The position numbers and the translations under genes are program-made. The notes beneath the pieces were generated by a model that did no database searches, was not told the DNA's origin, and was given only the letters and a program-made list of their open reading frames with translations. DNA of 64,000 nt, taken from NCBI GenBank assembly GCA_026545225.1, contig CM048845.1, positions 125,786,533-125,850,532 of the forward strand, given 5' to 3'. Shown here piece by piece: positions 34,993 through 47,000 of this stretch (its first letter is position 1; every line of letters starts with the position of its first letter). This DNA is from Cornus controversa (lineage: Eukaryota > Streptophyta > Magnoliopsida > Cornales > Cornaceae).

Positions 34993-36336
34993 TACAATTA
35001 AGATGTTATTGTCATCCAAAATCCTCACCTAATTTGCCTTTTGGCTCAAACACAAGTCTTCATTCACATGTTTTTTCCTTCAAAGGCACCTCCTAATTGA
35101 CGTTAACCGCAAATAATGGAATTGAAACTTGATTGAGGATACAAGATTAGAAAATAAAAGGTTTGAAACATTCTTTCTTTTTTTATCTTTTTTTCTCTCT
35201 CTTTCTTTTTCTTTTTCTTTTCTTTTATTTTTATAAATCGATGTAGGAAATGGAATCATATGCAAAGATTTGCCAGCTTGACTACACTTAAGTTTATTTC
35301 AAACATGTTAATATTTAATTATTTCACATAAAACAAATTTTGATGTATGAGTGTGTGGAGGTAGCCTATTATCAAAACCACAATTAAAAAAAAATAAAAT
35401 AAAATAAGAATACTGAAACCGCAAAATGGGTTATGGGGATATGTCCCATTTTGGCAAGTTGCAATATATTGGCACAAAATCTTTTATGTGGTGGTCAAGG
35501 TTCAACTCTGTGTTATCTATATAGAATTATGATTCTAATGTGAGTCACACAATCACTATCTTATTACAAAAATATTAGGAACACTAAAATTAAAAGATTT
35601 TGTTGGTTCACTTTTTAAAAACGAATTTTCAATAATTCAGAAACTAAAAAATGTATTTAGAGAACTATAAAAAATTATTATTTATAAACAAAATTTCTTT
35701 TATTGAGTTTCTAGAAAAATTGTCAAACAAATAAATTTGTGAAATATTTTATAACTTTTAATATGAAAATATTTAATACAAATTCAAGACATGTCAAATT
35801 ATCTTATACTAAAAATATAAGATTAAAAGTATAAATGAGAGAAATGAATTAAATGGTGATTTCATCTGACATTTTTTGTTTCGTCTCAAAAGATTGCCTG
35901 TGTGAAAGCTTTGGTCTCACATGGAGTCGCTTAGACTTTCTGCGAACGGTAGGATAAGGCATTTTGTCGCTACTGGTTGACCAAGATTTCCACGCGCTCG
36001 TTCTGGGCGCGTGACTACTCCCTAGTTGTTTCTTTTTGGCATCCTTTACCTTGCACTTTGGGAACTGCTGCCCGGTGTCAGAGCCAATCTTTGGCTTCTA
36101 TAGTTCTACAATTGTAGAGAGAGAGAGAGAGAATCTATTTCAAGTTTCAACATTTTCACTTCCCCCTTCTCTCTCACACACACTCACTCATACAATATAC
36201 GTACTACAATTAAACACGGACGTATAGGCAGAAGTGTTATATATATGTATAGAGATCCCCATTTTACTTTCCTCTTTTCTCTTATAATATTAGGGTTTTG
36301 CTGCTGCAAGAAGAGGGTCCAAATCAGGAGCTTTTA
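33050..36336. other. Intergenic DNA between the E2 and ATL46-like genes
   Basis: Includes the rest of the E2 3' flank, a (TA)n(CA)n microsatellite at about 34959-34992, a T/C-rich tract at 35172-35230, and a (GA)n run at 36116-36132. The part next to 36336 is the probable promoter and leader of the RING-H2 gene. No other gene was recognised. Confidence 0.5.
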
Positions 36337-36393
36337 ATGAAAACATTGATGGTGGATTCTTCAGAATCAAAGGTAGGTAAACCCTAAACCTTA
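36337..36393 (+). promoter_or_regulatory. Upstream ORF / possible spliced leader exon of the ATL46-like gene
   Basis: ATG at 36337 opens a short reading frame (MKTLMVDSSESK...) that would end at TAA within the leader if unspliced. An AAAG/GTAGGT donor-like site lies at 36372/36373. Either the segment is a uORF, or the leader has an intron from 36373 to somewhere before 36694. Transcript data would decide. Confidence 0.4.
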
Positions 36394-36693
36394 ACTTCCC
36401 TATGTCCTCTAACTCATCTTGTGTTATTATTGCTCAATCAGTGCTTTGGGTTTTCATCTCAAAGCAATATATGAAGTATTGTTTCACAAAATCTGAAGTT
36501 GTGATCTTGTGGACTTTACAGTTTTGTATCAATGACAGACAAGAAAGTGTTTGCTTTTGGTTTTTTCATCTCAAAAATGAGTTGGGTCTAATCTATGAGC
36601 AAGAAAGACATGGTTTTTGAGTGTATCCAAATGATTTGTTCCATGTCAGAAGTCAGCGAGAAACGATGGTTTTCTGAGCACACCCACCTGAAA

Positions 36694-37743
36694 ATGTCTT
36701 GGATTCAACATCAAATCAGGCAGAAAGATGGTGTTTTGACATACCCACCTCCTCTCGCTCCTTCATTCTCATCTCCATATGGTGCTACGTTTCATAAAGA
36801 ATCAAGCCCTTCATCATCATCTGGCACTAGAATTAGTCCTGCTGTTCTTTTCATTATAGTGATTTTAGCTGTTCTATTTTTCATAGCTGGTCTTCTCCAC
36901 CTTCTGGTTAGATTTCTCATAAAACACCCATCTTCTTCAGCACCCTCTCAATCCAATAGATACCCAGAAGTCTCTAGCTCGGAGGCTCTTCAAAGACAAC
37001 TACAACAACTATTCCATCTTCATGACTCTGGTCTGGATCAAGCTTTTATAGATGCTCTACCTGTTTTTATGTACAAAGAGATTGTGGGTCGAAAAGATCC
37101 GTTTGAATGTGCTGTTTGTCTCTGTGAATTTTCTGAGTTAGACAAGCTGAGATTGCTTCCAATGTGTAGTCATGCCTTTCATATCAATTGTATAGATACT
37201 TGGCTACTGTCAAACTCAACATGCCCTCTTTGTAGAGGGACCCTCTTCACTCCTGGGTTGTGTGTTGCAAACCCGATGTTTGATTTTGATGATCCAAGAG
37301 AAGAAGAGGGTTTTCATGGTAGTAGAGAAAATGGGTTCATCTCGAGTCAGAAGACAGTAGAGATTGAGGAAACTGTCATAGACAAGGGGGTTTTCCCTGT
37401 GAGGCTCGGTAAGTTCAGGAAATTGAATAATGGGGCAGGAGAGACAGGAGGAGAAGAGACCAGTAGCAGCAATTTAGATGCAAGAAGGTGTTACTCGATG
37501 GGTTCATATCAGTATGTTGTTGGTGATACAAACCTCAGGGTGGCCTTGAATACTGGGGGAGATGGCTGTGATGTAAATCTTGTGAAAGGGACAGAACACA
37601 ATGACAATCCTTCAGTTGATGGAGACGCAGAGGGGAAGAAGATTAATATCAGATCAAAAACTGATAGCTATTCCGTTTCCAAGATATGGCTCTGGTCTAA
37701 GAAGGGAAAGTTTGCTAGTTCTTCAGAAAACCAAATGGAATAA
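36694..37743 (+). CDS. ATL46: ATL46-like RING-H2 E3 ubiquitin ligase, 349 aa
   Basis: The start at 36694 ([13 protein letters not shown]) is chosen because it matches the N terminus of Arabidopsis ATL46 as I know it; the frame stays open 33 codons further upstream. Residues 48-75 form a strong membrane helix ([17 protein letters not shown]). GLD at 113-115 ([18 protein letters not shown]) is the ATL hallmark. The RING-H2 ligands are C139, C142, C158, H160, H163, C166, C177 and C180. A conserved tail block ([15 protein letters not shown]) and SVSKIWLW near the end also match ATL46/48. ATL proteins are membrane-anchored E3 ligases that take ubiquitin from E2s. The C terminus is somewhat shorter than ATL46. 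This is a single coding exon, about 3.7 kb downstream of the E2 gene on the same strand. Confidence 0.92.
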   Translation: MSWIQHQIRQKDGVLTYPPPLAPSFSSPYGATFHKESSPSSSSGTRISPAVLFIIVILAVLFFIAGLLHLLVRFLIKHPSSSAPSQSNRYPEVSSSEALQRQLQQLFHLHDSGLDQAFIDALPVFMYKEIVGRKDPFECAVCLCEFSELDKLRLLPMCSHAFHINCIDTWLLSNSTCPLCRGTLFTPGLCVANPMFDFDDPREEEGFHGSRENGFISSQKTVEIEETVIDKGVFPVRLGKFRKLNNGAGETGGEETSSSNLDARRCYSMGSYQYVVGDTNLRVALNTGGDGCDVNLVKGTEHNDNPSVDGDAEGKKINIRSKTDSYSVSKIWLWSKKGKFASSSENQME

Positions 37744-38374
37744 TCTCTCTTAATATGGACCTGCCATGGATGTTGAAAACACAAGGTATCTGAGAGGTAT
37801 TTTGTTTTAGTTTTCTTGATTGATTATTAATCAATTAACAAATCTTGCTAGTATTCAATGTCACTTTTTTTTCTTTCAATTTTTGGGATGCTGATTCAGG
37901 AATTGTGATAATATTTTCTGCTATACTAGATGTGTACTTTTTATTCCTATTCAAACTTTTGGTTCATAAACATTTTCTTGATCCATGGACAAACTTCCAA
38001 TAATAATATTGGCTACTCTGGCACATCCTATCACTCGCGGCCACCAGATTACTTGAAATATGCATTAGGGATAAATTTGTAGTCCTTGTTTGTTTTAGGG
38101 ATCGCACCAAACAAAACAAGGGAATCGAATTAGAGGTGCCAGGCTTGTATTTTATGGAACAAAAACTGAGTTGAAAAGTAGTCTCTAAAGCCCTAGCAAG
38201 TGTGAGATACATTCTAGCTTGGACATGTTTTCTTCAAACACAAATTATTAGTATAGTATAAATCACTGCAATTTTCTCTACCTTGAATATGTTACAGCAT
38301 AGACAAACAAACTTCCCTACTGATTTGGAGAAAGAATGTTAACATACTTGGGAGAATCCTGATCCTTATTGACC

Positions 38375-38646
38375 ATATCACATCTCCTTTTCCTCTGAAA
38401 GAGTTCTGGGGTCCAAAAATTTGAATGACCCAAATTTCTTCATAATTTGAAACATATTGTGCTATTTGTTTCCACCTATATTCTTGGGATTTGTTTTATT
38501 ATTATTAACTATATCACATCTCCTTTTCCCCTGAAATAGTTCTGGGGTCCAAATATTTGAATGACCCAAATTTCTTCATAGTTTGAAACATATTGTGCTA
38601 GTATTTGTTTCCATATAATATATATTATTCTTGGGATTTGTTTGTG
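38375..38646. repeat. Direct duplication, 136-bp period, two copies
   Basis: ATATCACATCTCCTTTTCC starts at 38375 and again at 38511. The copies share GTTCTGGGGTCCAAA and TTTGAATGACCCAAATTTC. The second copy carries short insertions, so the duplication is not recent. Confidence 0.9.
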
Positions 38647-39966
38647 TATATATGCATATAACATGTTTTACAGTGGGAGGCCAACTTCTTTTGCTTTTCT
38701 TTTTGTACTTTTTTGTAATCCTTTTGTTTAATCTTTTTTGGGGTAGTGTGAGCATAATCTTTTGTGTGGAGTCCCATCTTTTGGGTTGGGACAGTGTGGT
38801 GATGGGATCCATGAAATTAGCGTGACAGGAACTTTTCTTTCTTATAATGAGAGTTCTTTGATTCAAAACTTGGCTGTAGTGGTGCTGGTGTGGGTCACGG
38901 TTTGTCCTTCTCATGTTATTTTGTCGAAATCCATTCCTGTTAGGCTATTATCATTATTTCTTTTCAAAAATTTTAATACATAGTGATGAACTTATGGTTG
39001 CAACTTGAGCAAGATCAGTATCATGTTTGAATTGAACCAAGTTTCAATTAAGTAAAGTTGATTTGGCTTTGGAAAAGTCAGATAACATAAAAGGCTTTCC
39101 GATTTCTAGCCCCACTCTCAACAATTCTGCCATGAACTTGAGCTTGTTGGATCACTGTCATTCTCTGCCTGTGTATGTATACATTGAATGCCTTAATGTT
39201 CCCTCTTTGTTTGTCCATCCAATGTGGATTAGGCGGTAAGTTTGTAACTGGAATTTTGAAAATTCATTCTCAACAGTGTTAGCACACAATTGATGGGTTA
39301 CTTAAAGCCTTCAAATCTTCCTTTCTGGAGTTATCATGCTAAGATGGTTTCTTTTAGATTTCATTAACAGCTAGCTAATAAGCTGTTTCTAGTGTTAGTG
39401 TTACCCCTTTTTTTCTCCTGTTATTTTGTGAGGGCTTTTTCTTTAGCCATTTGGCTTGACTTGTAATTTCAAACTAAATCTTGCTGCATCTGTTTCATAA
39501 AGGTTATTGCCAATTCTGGTTTTATCTACATGGGGTTGTGCTGGAGTGGTGAATGAATAAACACTAGAGAAAGACCAAATCTCTACACGAGTGAGTAGGT
39601 GCAGCCAGAATGATTCTAATTTTTTTATGAAAGGCTTCTTGCACGTAAATAGGAGTACAATATATAGCAGTTTCTTATTTTTCAACTTTTGGGGTGTTTA
39701 TAATACTGTGTGCAAGTAAGTAGTAGTATTAATTAGTATTGTTAGACACACCTCTCAACTGTATTTTTAATACTATGACCAATTGTTTTGACTATAAAGG
39801 CACCGACTAAAATATTTTAGGATGGGTGGGTAACGGGTTGTCTTTGGAATAAGGAATACTCTATCAATGAAGAGTCTATCAAAGAAAACCATCAGAAATG
39901 ACAAGATCTGATCACACTACAAAAAGAAGAAAATGAGAAAATGACAACTTCTCGGATACAAATTAA

Positions 39967-40016
<50 letters not shown>

Positions 40017-41227
40017 CAGCACATGTGATTACAATGGGCCACATTCCAGTTTAAAAAGGGGTCCACATCACAGCTACTTGGGGACTACTGAACTACCTCC
40101 AATGATAGAAATCCAAATGTAAAAGTACATTTGTCTCTTGTACATGATTCACGAATTTGGAGACGCGTGGGTCGGTTAAATAGTCAATCTTGTCCTCGTT
40201 GATAAATAATTTTTTTTTTGTGTCATGGTGGTGTTGGGGCTCATAGAGAACTCCATAAACCACCACTGATCACAACACAGCTCTCTAGTCCCACTGCCGA
40301 CCACATGTAGTGTTCTTCCAATACGAATATGAAAGTTGGTATAGCTTGGTTTAATCATATTGTACTCGAATCCCTTCCTTTTTAGGGGACCTTGTTTACT
40401 TATGCAAGAACATGATTACATTACACTGCAGCAAAGTTATATTACAATGCAATATAAGAATTATATTATAATGCAATGCAGTTACATAACAAAATGCAAC
40501 ACCCATGAAATACCTTAAAAAAAATTAAACAACATATTTATGTTGAAGATACAACACTAATGCAACATATAATATTGTGTTGCAGCGTTATAACACCATT
40601 GAATCGAGAATTTAACATATGTAGTTATTGTATTGTTAATTTAAAGTTGTTACATTTACGATTTAAAGTTGTTATGTTCATGATGTAAAGTTAGGTACAA
40701 GAGAAACAAATCATTATGCTTATTGTATAATTGAGAAAAAGGAATTTCAAAAGGTAAAAGAGAAAATAATAATAGCAAAACAAAAAATCAAAGCAAAAAA
40801 TGCTACCTCCCAGAACCCTTTCACTTTTGAGAGGTAGTGGATTCCAAGTGAATGAGTTTGGCTCCGTTCCTTTTCCTTTTCCTTTTCCTTTTCCTTTTAT
40901 CCTCTCTCTTTTCTCCTTCCTTTTCTTTTGTTCCTTTCTTTTCTTTTTGTTCCCCAACAAATACTATAAAATTTATCCCAAGTGGTTCGTTGTTAATTTC
41001 CTTTGGAAGGCAGTGGTGTGGGAATCATGCCTTTACTAATTTTAAATAGTATGGGCCAGTTTGAGAAAGAATTAGAAAAAGACTTGTCTCTAAGAATAAT
41101 ATATCTCTAAACTATCCTTCTTTTAAAGAAAAGCTATAGAAAATTGTAAAGAAAATGAATTTTTAAACTTTTTTTATTTCTATTATTATTAGAGGAAAAA
41201 CGTTGTCAAAGAGCTAAACATCTCATG

Positions 41228-41258
<31 letters not shown>

Positions 41259-42250
41259 TGTACATTTAAGCAAGGAAATCATGAAAGCCATTGTGGCCCA
41301 ACAAAAACCCCATAGTCCCATACCCATGTTTGAGTGCACGCACAATCTTTAGCAATTTGAGTGGCACCCACAAAAGGAAATGGACATGGAAGCAAAGATT
41401 CTTCTGCTTAAATGCATGACGGGGACAGACCTTAGTGAAAGTGATGTTCCATTCCATTTCCCACAGTTGAGTTGAGTTGAAAAAGGAAGTGTGGTATACT
41501 GGTATGGTACAAGGGATATAGAAAAATTCAGCTTATTATTATTATTATTATTATTATGTACTGTATTTATTAGTGGTGTGGTGTTTACATGGCCTACAAA
41601 AAAAGGAGAAGACAAAGAAATTGAAAGGGCACTCATCACAAATGGGATCCTCCTTATCTCCAACAGTAGTACGTGTAACAGATTTTATTCTATATATCAT
41701 AATATTCTATTCCCGTCAAACTATCTTTTGAGTTTTTCCTGTGAGAAGAATCTAAGGACACACACACACACACACACACAGTGAAAGCGAGAGCTGAGTG
41801 TGAGAGTCGGAACAAAAGCAGCAAATTTTATCGAGAGAGTAGTAAAACAAAAGTACACGCGAAACGCAATAACAAGAGTATGCAGCGAGCGCGAGAGTGA
41901 CAACCATTTGAATAAATTATGTGGCTCAGGGAATAACCTTCACAGTCGCTAATAATGCCTATTATGTCACAAGGATCCCTGAGTGGATATTGGGCTGCCC
42001 AAGAGTAAGGAGTGACGCTAAAGCCTTTAGCCCAATTCCCCATTAAGGTAGTTTCTGTATTGGCCCGACGATCCGGGCCCATCAATTTAACATATTAAAT
42101 TGATGCACAAACGTAGTGTAGGGAAGAAGACTGCAATATTATAACAGGAGGGAGGGCAATGAGGTGTGACCAACCGCATTAGGTTAGGTATGCTGAGATA
42201 TCCGGGCCGCCCTGATATGGAAAACGCAGACCTAGTCTTTCGGCCTCCCA

Positions 42251-42324
42251 AACCAAACCAAGCTGGAGCAGAATTTCAACCCAAGCCAACCAAACCAAGC
42301 TGGAGCAGAATTTCAATCCAAGCC
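42251..42324. repeat. Direct duplication, 37-bp period, two copies
   Basis: The AACCAAACCAAGCTGGAGCA unit starts at 42251 and 42288 with one or two differences. It is not in any recognised gene. Confidence 0.9.
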
Positions 42325-42999
42325 CTCAGGCCCATCCCCACCATAACACAATTGCATTTTCATCCTAATAATGTCTGGTGGAACCCAGGAAGAATAAAAA
42401 GCAAATGGCTAGTTATTAGAGGGGTCTTTTTGTCCCGCATTGAATTCGAATAGGAAAGAGAATGTGTATAAATGGATGATAGGCAACACTATCTAATAGT
42501 TTAGACTTTCCAATCATTGCTAAACGTCCAACTCGATCAGTACAACAAGGATGTTTTGAGTTCAGGTGGGAGAGAATGTAAATAGACAGATAGACAGAAT
42601 TACCCGATATCTTAGACTTTTGAATCATTAGTAAACCTCGTCACACATGAACATGTCATATCAATTAGTCTTGTCATTCGGGCCAGGCCAAGCCCATTTA
42701 CACAAAATCAGGTGGTAGTCAAGTTATGCTTCTTCATAGTTGAATTTTGCTGCATTAAACTTTGCTTGATTTGAAGATTAGAACTATAATAAAAGTGAAA
42801 GGGAAGAAGGGAAAATACATTTTTCAATATGTATTTGATTAAAATATTTTATTTTTGCTTTTTATTTATTTTGACAACACCTTTAATTTGGGCAACGAAT
42901 AAAATTAATTAACTAATAATATCATGGTTAAGTGGAATTCACACTTTCACACTGCAGTAGATGAGTACCCTGTTCACTACACATTGGTGATAAATTTTC

Positions 43000-43660
43000 G
43001 GGCAAAATACACTCACAACCCTTGAAGTTTGTCCTAACTACACTCATATTTATAATTTGGCAAAACCTACACACACCCCCTAAGGTTTGATGAATGATTA
43101 CACTCAACGCAAACACTATATGTATTATCTATTTTGCCCCTTCATTGATTGCAAATACATTTTTCACGTTTAAAAGACTACATTACCTCAACTTTCCTTT
43201 CATTACTTTCCTTTTAACCTTAAACCAAACACATACATACACACACACACATATATATATATATATATTTTTTTTGCAACACTAGAAATATATTGCAAAT
43301 TTTATTAAATATATTTTTAATATATGTTATATTACGTATTTTACTAAAAAATAAATATAAATATAAATTAAAAATTAAATAAACTTGTAATTTTTTCAAG
43401 CTTTATGAATCTTAATGTGTTGATGATGTATATATGTGTATTTGTTTGAAGCTTTATCATTATCCTATTAAGATTCATAAAGTTTGAAAAAATTACAAGT
43501 ATGTATAATTTGTAATTTTTAATTTAAATTTATTTTATACTAAAATATGTAATATAATATATATTAAAAATATATTTAATAAAATTTAAGGTGTGAGTTT
43601 AATTTTTGTTAAATTATAAATAGCGTATAGGTACGAGAAACATGTGAGTGTATTTTGTTC
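43000..43660. mobile_element. Mutator-like non-autonomous element, 661 bp, 9-bp target duplication
   Basis: The ends are GGGCAAAATACACTCAC (43000) and its inverted near-match GTGAGTGTATTTTGTTC (ending 43660). They are flanked by identical TAAATTTTC (42991-42999 and 43661-43669). No transposase is present. A second inverted-repeat structure lies inside at 43298-43588. The element ends about 380 bp before the CNGC start codon. Confidence 0.85.
43298..43588. repeat. Nested foldback inside the 43.0-43.7 kb element
   Basis: Left arm 43298-43415 and right arm 43469-43588 are inverted copies. Matching pieces include ACTTGTAATTTTTTCAAGCT against AAAGTTTGAAAAAATTACAAGT, and AATATATTTTTAATATAT against its complement near 43560. 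The loop is about 50 bases. Confidence 0.8.
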
Positions 43661-43971
43661 TAAATTTTCACTCACCGTGTTATTATCCAATCAAATTAAT
43701 AAAATGAGATGCTCTCATTTTTGTACGGAAAACTCCTGACAACATCCCTAATTTGGCGCGCTTTTGCCACCCATTACATTACATCAGCCGAAGTCCCCGC
43801 ACTTTCTCCCGTTTCCCGCGAAAATCGCAACGGTCAAATAACCAGCCCTAAACGAGAAACCTTCCCCTCCCTCTCACACCTCAACCTCCTCCTCTTCTGC
43901 AATTCTCTCTCTTCCTCATCATCGATCATCTTGGTTTTTTCAGTCTGCGTTTTTGTATAATCTAACCCTTT

Positions 43972-43993
43972 CTCTCTCTCTCTCTCTCTCTCT
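43972..43993 (+). repeat. (CT)n run in the CNGC 5' leader
   Basis: A CT-dinucleotide run about 50 bases before the start codon. CT-rich leaders are common in plant genes. Confidence 0.9.
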
Positions 43994-44035
43994 ACACTTT
44001 TCTAGCGGAATCCGATTAATCCATCGGAATCCGCC

Positions 44036-44050
44036 ATGGAAGATGAATAA
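44036..44050 (+). promoter_or_regulatory. Four-codon upstream ORF overlapping the CNGC start codon
   Basis: ATG GAA GAT GAA TAA (44036-44050) sits in a strong context (GCCATGG). It overlaps the CNGC ATG at 44043 in a different frame and ends five bases after that start codon. Ribosomes choosing the first ATG would have to reinitiate or leak past it. Confidence 0.6.
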
Positions 44051-47000
44051 CATATTCACGAAGTCGTCGTCCCAATTCCGCCACATCCGGCGACCACCGC
44101 AGACCCTATCTGTATCCTCTATCTTTCTATGGCGACATCAAATTCTCGACCCCAGCGGCGACATCGTCACCAGATGGAACTACGTCTTCCTCATCGGCAG
44201 TCTCATCGCTCTCTTCATAGACCCTCTCTACTTTTTCCTCCCATACATAGGAGGAAAAGCTTGCATGACCTCCCACACCGCTCTCAGTGTCTTCATCACT
44301 CTTCTTCGAACCCTCACAGATTTTCTTTACCTGCTCCACATGATTATCAAGTTTCGCACTGCCTTCGTCGCCCCCAGTTCTAGGGTTTTTGGCAGGGGCG
44401 AGCTCGTCATGAATCCCCGCGAGATCGCCATCCGCTACTTGAAATCGGATTTCATCATCGATCTGGCTGCAACCCTTCCCTTGCCTCAGGTAAATTTTGT
44501 TCTACACAGTTTTCCTTTATCAGTTTGTGCTAACAATTACTACTAATTACTGTTCTCTGTTGGGAATTGATAAACTCAAAACCCTAAATTATATACTCAA
44601 AAATCGATGATACTTGGGAAATTTGTAATGCATTGCATTGTTTATATGAATACTTAAAATAATTTATGCTATTTTTATAGTTACTACTACGAATGATAAC
44701 GTGGGCTTCTATTTTTCTATGGTAGTATGAGTTTTGAGAAACTGGAAATTTAGGAGGTTTTTTATTTATTTATTTCCCCCTGTAAAGGGTGAGTTTATGT
44801 AGATAACGAAAACTGTACAAACAGGGCACAAAGCCATACAACAACTAGGAACTGAGAAAGAAGCAAAGTCCAAGAAAAATTCAAAATAAGAACACTTGGC
44901 CAAAGCAACACAAAATAAGTGCAGTGGCATTATAAACTATCAGCTTAGTGCTGTACAAAACTGTAAAACTTAAGTCAGTTGAGAATGTGTAAATTCAAAT
45001 CAAGTGCATGAGCACATCCAGCAATCATTAAGTCTATATCCCATCTTCCTTGAAAACGAATTTTTATCACCTTCTTTTTTTCCCTATAACTTTTGGTCAA
45101 TTTAGCATGTTGTTGACTGCGGATGAGAATTTTTAAATTTGGGCGATTCTGCATGTGAATTTTGTTGTTTGATTTTGTGCATAAAATCAGCACCGAGGGC
45201 GGTCCACCATTATATTTATGCTAGCTATGAAGTAATGAGCACACAAGTGAGTCTGGTTTCTATCTTCTATATGACATGTGGGAATAGATTGAGCTAGCTT
45301 CGTGTAGGAATGGTAATTGATGACTTTTGGAATGCTTTGTTATATGTGCAAACGTGGAATAAAATCAGTATGTAATTATTTATGCATTGTCCTCATATAG
45401 AATCACTGTTTTTATCATCTAGTATGTGAATTATCAGGGAATGATTAGTTGAGTATTATGTTGCTTTTCAGTTTTCACCGTTGTTTGCTTCATGGTTCAG
45501 ATTTCAACTTCTTCCAACTTCTTGTGCTTGCAGATTGTCATCTGGTTTGTAATCCCAGCAACGAAAAATTCCAGATCTGATCACACCAACAACACTCTTG
45601 CTCTTATTGTTCTCATTCAATATGTTCCTAGATTATTTCTCATTTTCCCTCTAAATCAGCAGATTATTAAGACTACTGGTGTAGTTGCTAAGACAGCATG
45701 GGCAGGAGCTGCATACAATCTTCTTCTCTACATGCTGGCCAGTCATGTAAAATATCCCTTCCACTATTTTATGTGTCACTTGATTGCCTTTTTTCTCTAC
45801 TTTTAGTTGCACGAATGGGAAAATTTGTAATATTGTGAATGAAACACTTCTGAGCACCAGTTTTTTTGCTCATCTAATGTTGCTGCAGGTACTAGGAGCT
45901 TCATGGTATCTCTCGTCTATAGCACGGCAGCACTCTTGCTGGAGAGTGGAGTGTGCAAAGGAGAAGACAAAGGACCCTCCCTGCATGCCAAGTTTTCTGG
46001 ATTGCAGCAGTTTGACACTAAGCGAACGGGAAAAATGGCTGAAGTCCACAAAAGTAGTTGAGCACTGTGATGCCAAAAATGGTGATACTTTTAAGTTTGG
46101 AATGTTTGCAGATGCTTTTACTAATGAAGTTGCTTCATCTTTTTTCCTTGAGAAGTATCTTTATTGCCTTTGGTGGGGTTTAAGAAATTTAAGGTAGGAT
46201 TTCTCCCATTTTGGATTTTTTCTCTGTTATATATTTTTCTTTGTCTGCAGTGACTCTATCTTAGGCCACGGTTCAGGCTATACACACAACGTTCTACCAG
46301 AGGGGTCCCTTTGAGAAATATTGGTCTAGTTTCTTAGGTTGGAATGTATCAGTTTTACTCTATTCTTTGTGAAGCTATGCTACATTTGTATTCATATGTG
46401 ATAACATGCAGGGATGGAGCTCTTTATTTATATTCCTAAAATTTTGTTAAAAAGTTTTAATAATGTCCCTACTAAATTTTTTGTAGAAAACCCTGTACAT
46501 AATGTCACCCCCACTAAAATTTTCTTTATTTATATAACATACTTAAAAAATTTCTAATATATTTGCTTGATAATAATCGAAATGAAAGTATTTACCTAAA
46601 AAAATAATTGAAATGAAAATATGAGCAACTTTTAATTAAAATATCAATTAATGTTAAAGTTCTTTTGTTTATTATGGTAGTTTGATTTTATTTTATTTTC
46701 TTATCTTATTGGGTTCAAGGCCGCCCCCTCTCAAATTTTTTTCTGGCTCCATCACTGATAACATGCGTATATGCTCTCTAAGTTAAATTTGTATAAGGTA
46801 TCGTTAGAAGTACCTTGACAAGGAAATAATGTCAATGACATAGGTTCCGAAAGCCCTTTGACTTGAGAGTTGTGATGAATTTTTTTTTTCTTTTTTCTAC
46901 ATGGTTCATATAATGATTTGGTCATCTGTATAGTTATGGCTTTCATGGGACACTTGGCCCTTGGGAAGTTTATAATTAATTAATTTTTTGTTGAGTATTC

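Larger units (their letters stand above)
37744..42999. other. Intergenic DNA between the ATL46-like and CNGC genes
   Basis: No gene recognised. Contents seen: a 136-bp-period duplication at 38375-38646, an (AT)n run at 39969-40014, five CCTTTT units near 40869-40898, (TA)n at about 41229-41252, (TTA)n at about 41532-41556, (CA)n at 41760-41780, and a 37-bp-period duplication at 42251-42324. The stretch 41900-42450 is higher in G/C and looks like a remnant of something, but I could not identify it. Confidence 0.5.

Noticed and set aside
36595-36693. Upstream in-frame start adding 33 residues to the ATL46-like protein
   Set aside because: The extra residues do not resemble ATL N termini, whereas MSW at 36694 matches the ATL46 start.
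41900-42450. Higher-G/C stretch suspected to be organellar or rRNA-derived
   Set aside because: No recognisable organellar gene or rRNA signature could be read, so no origin is claimed.
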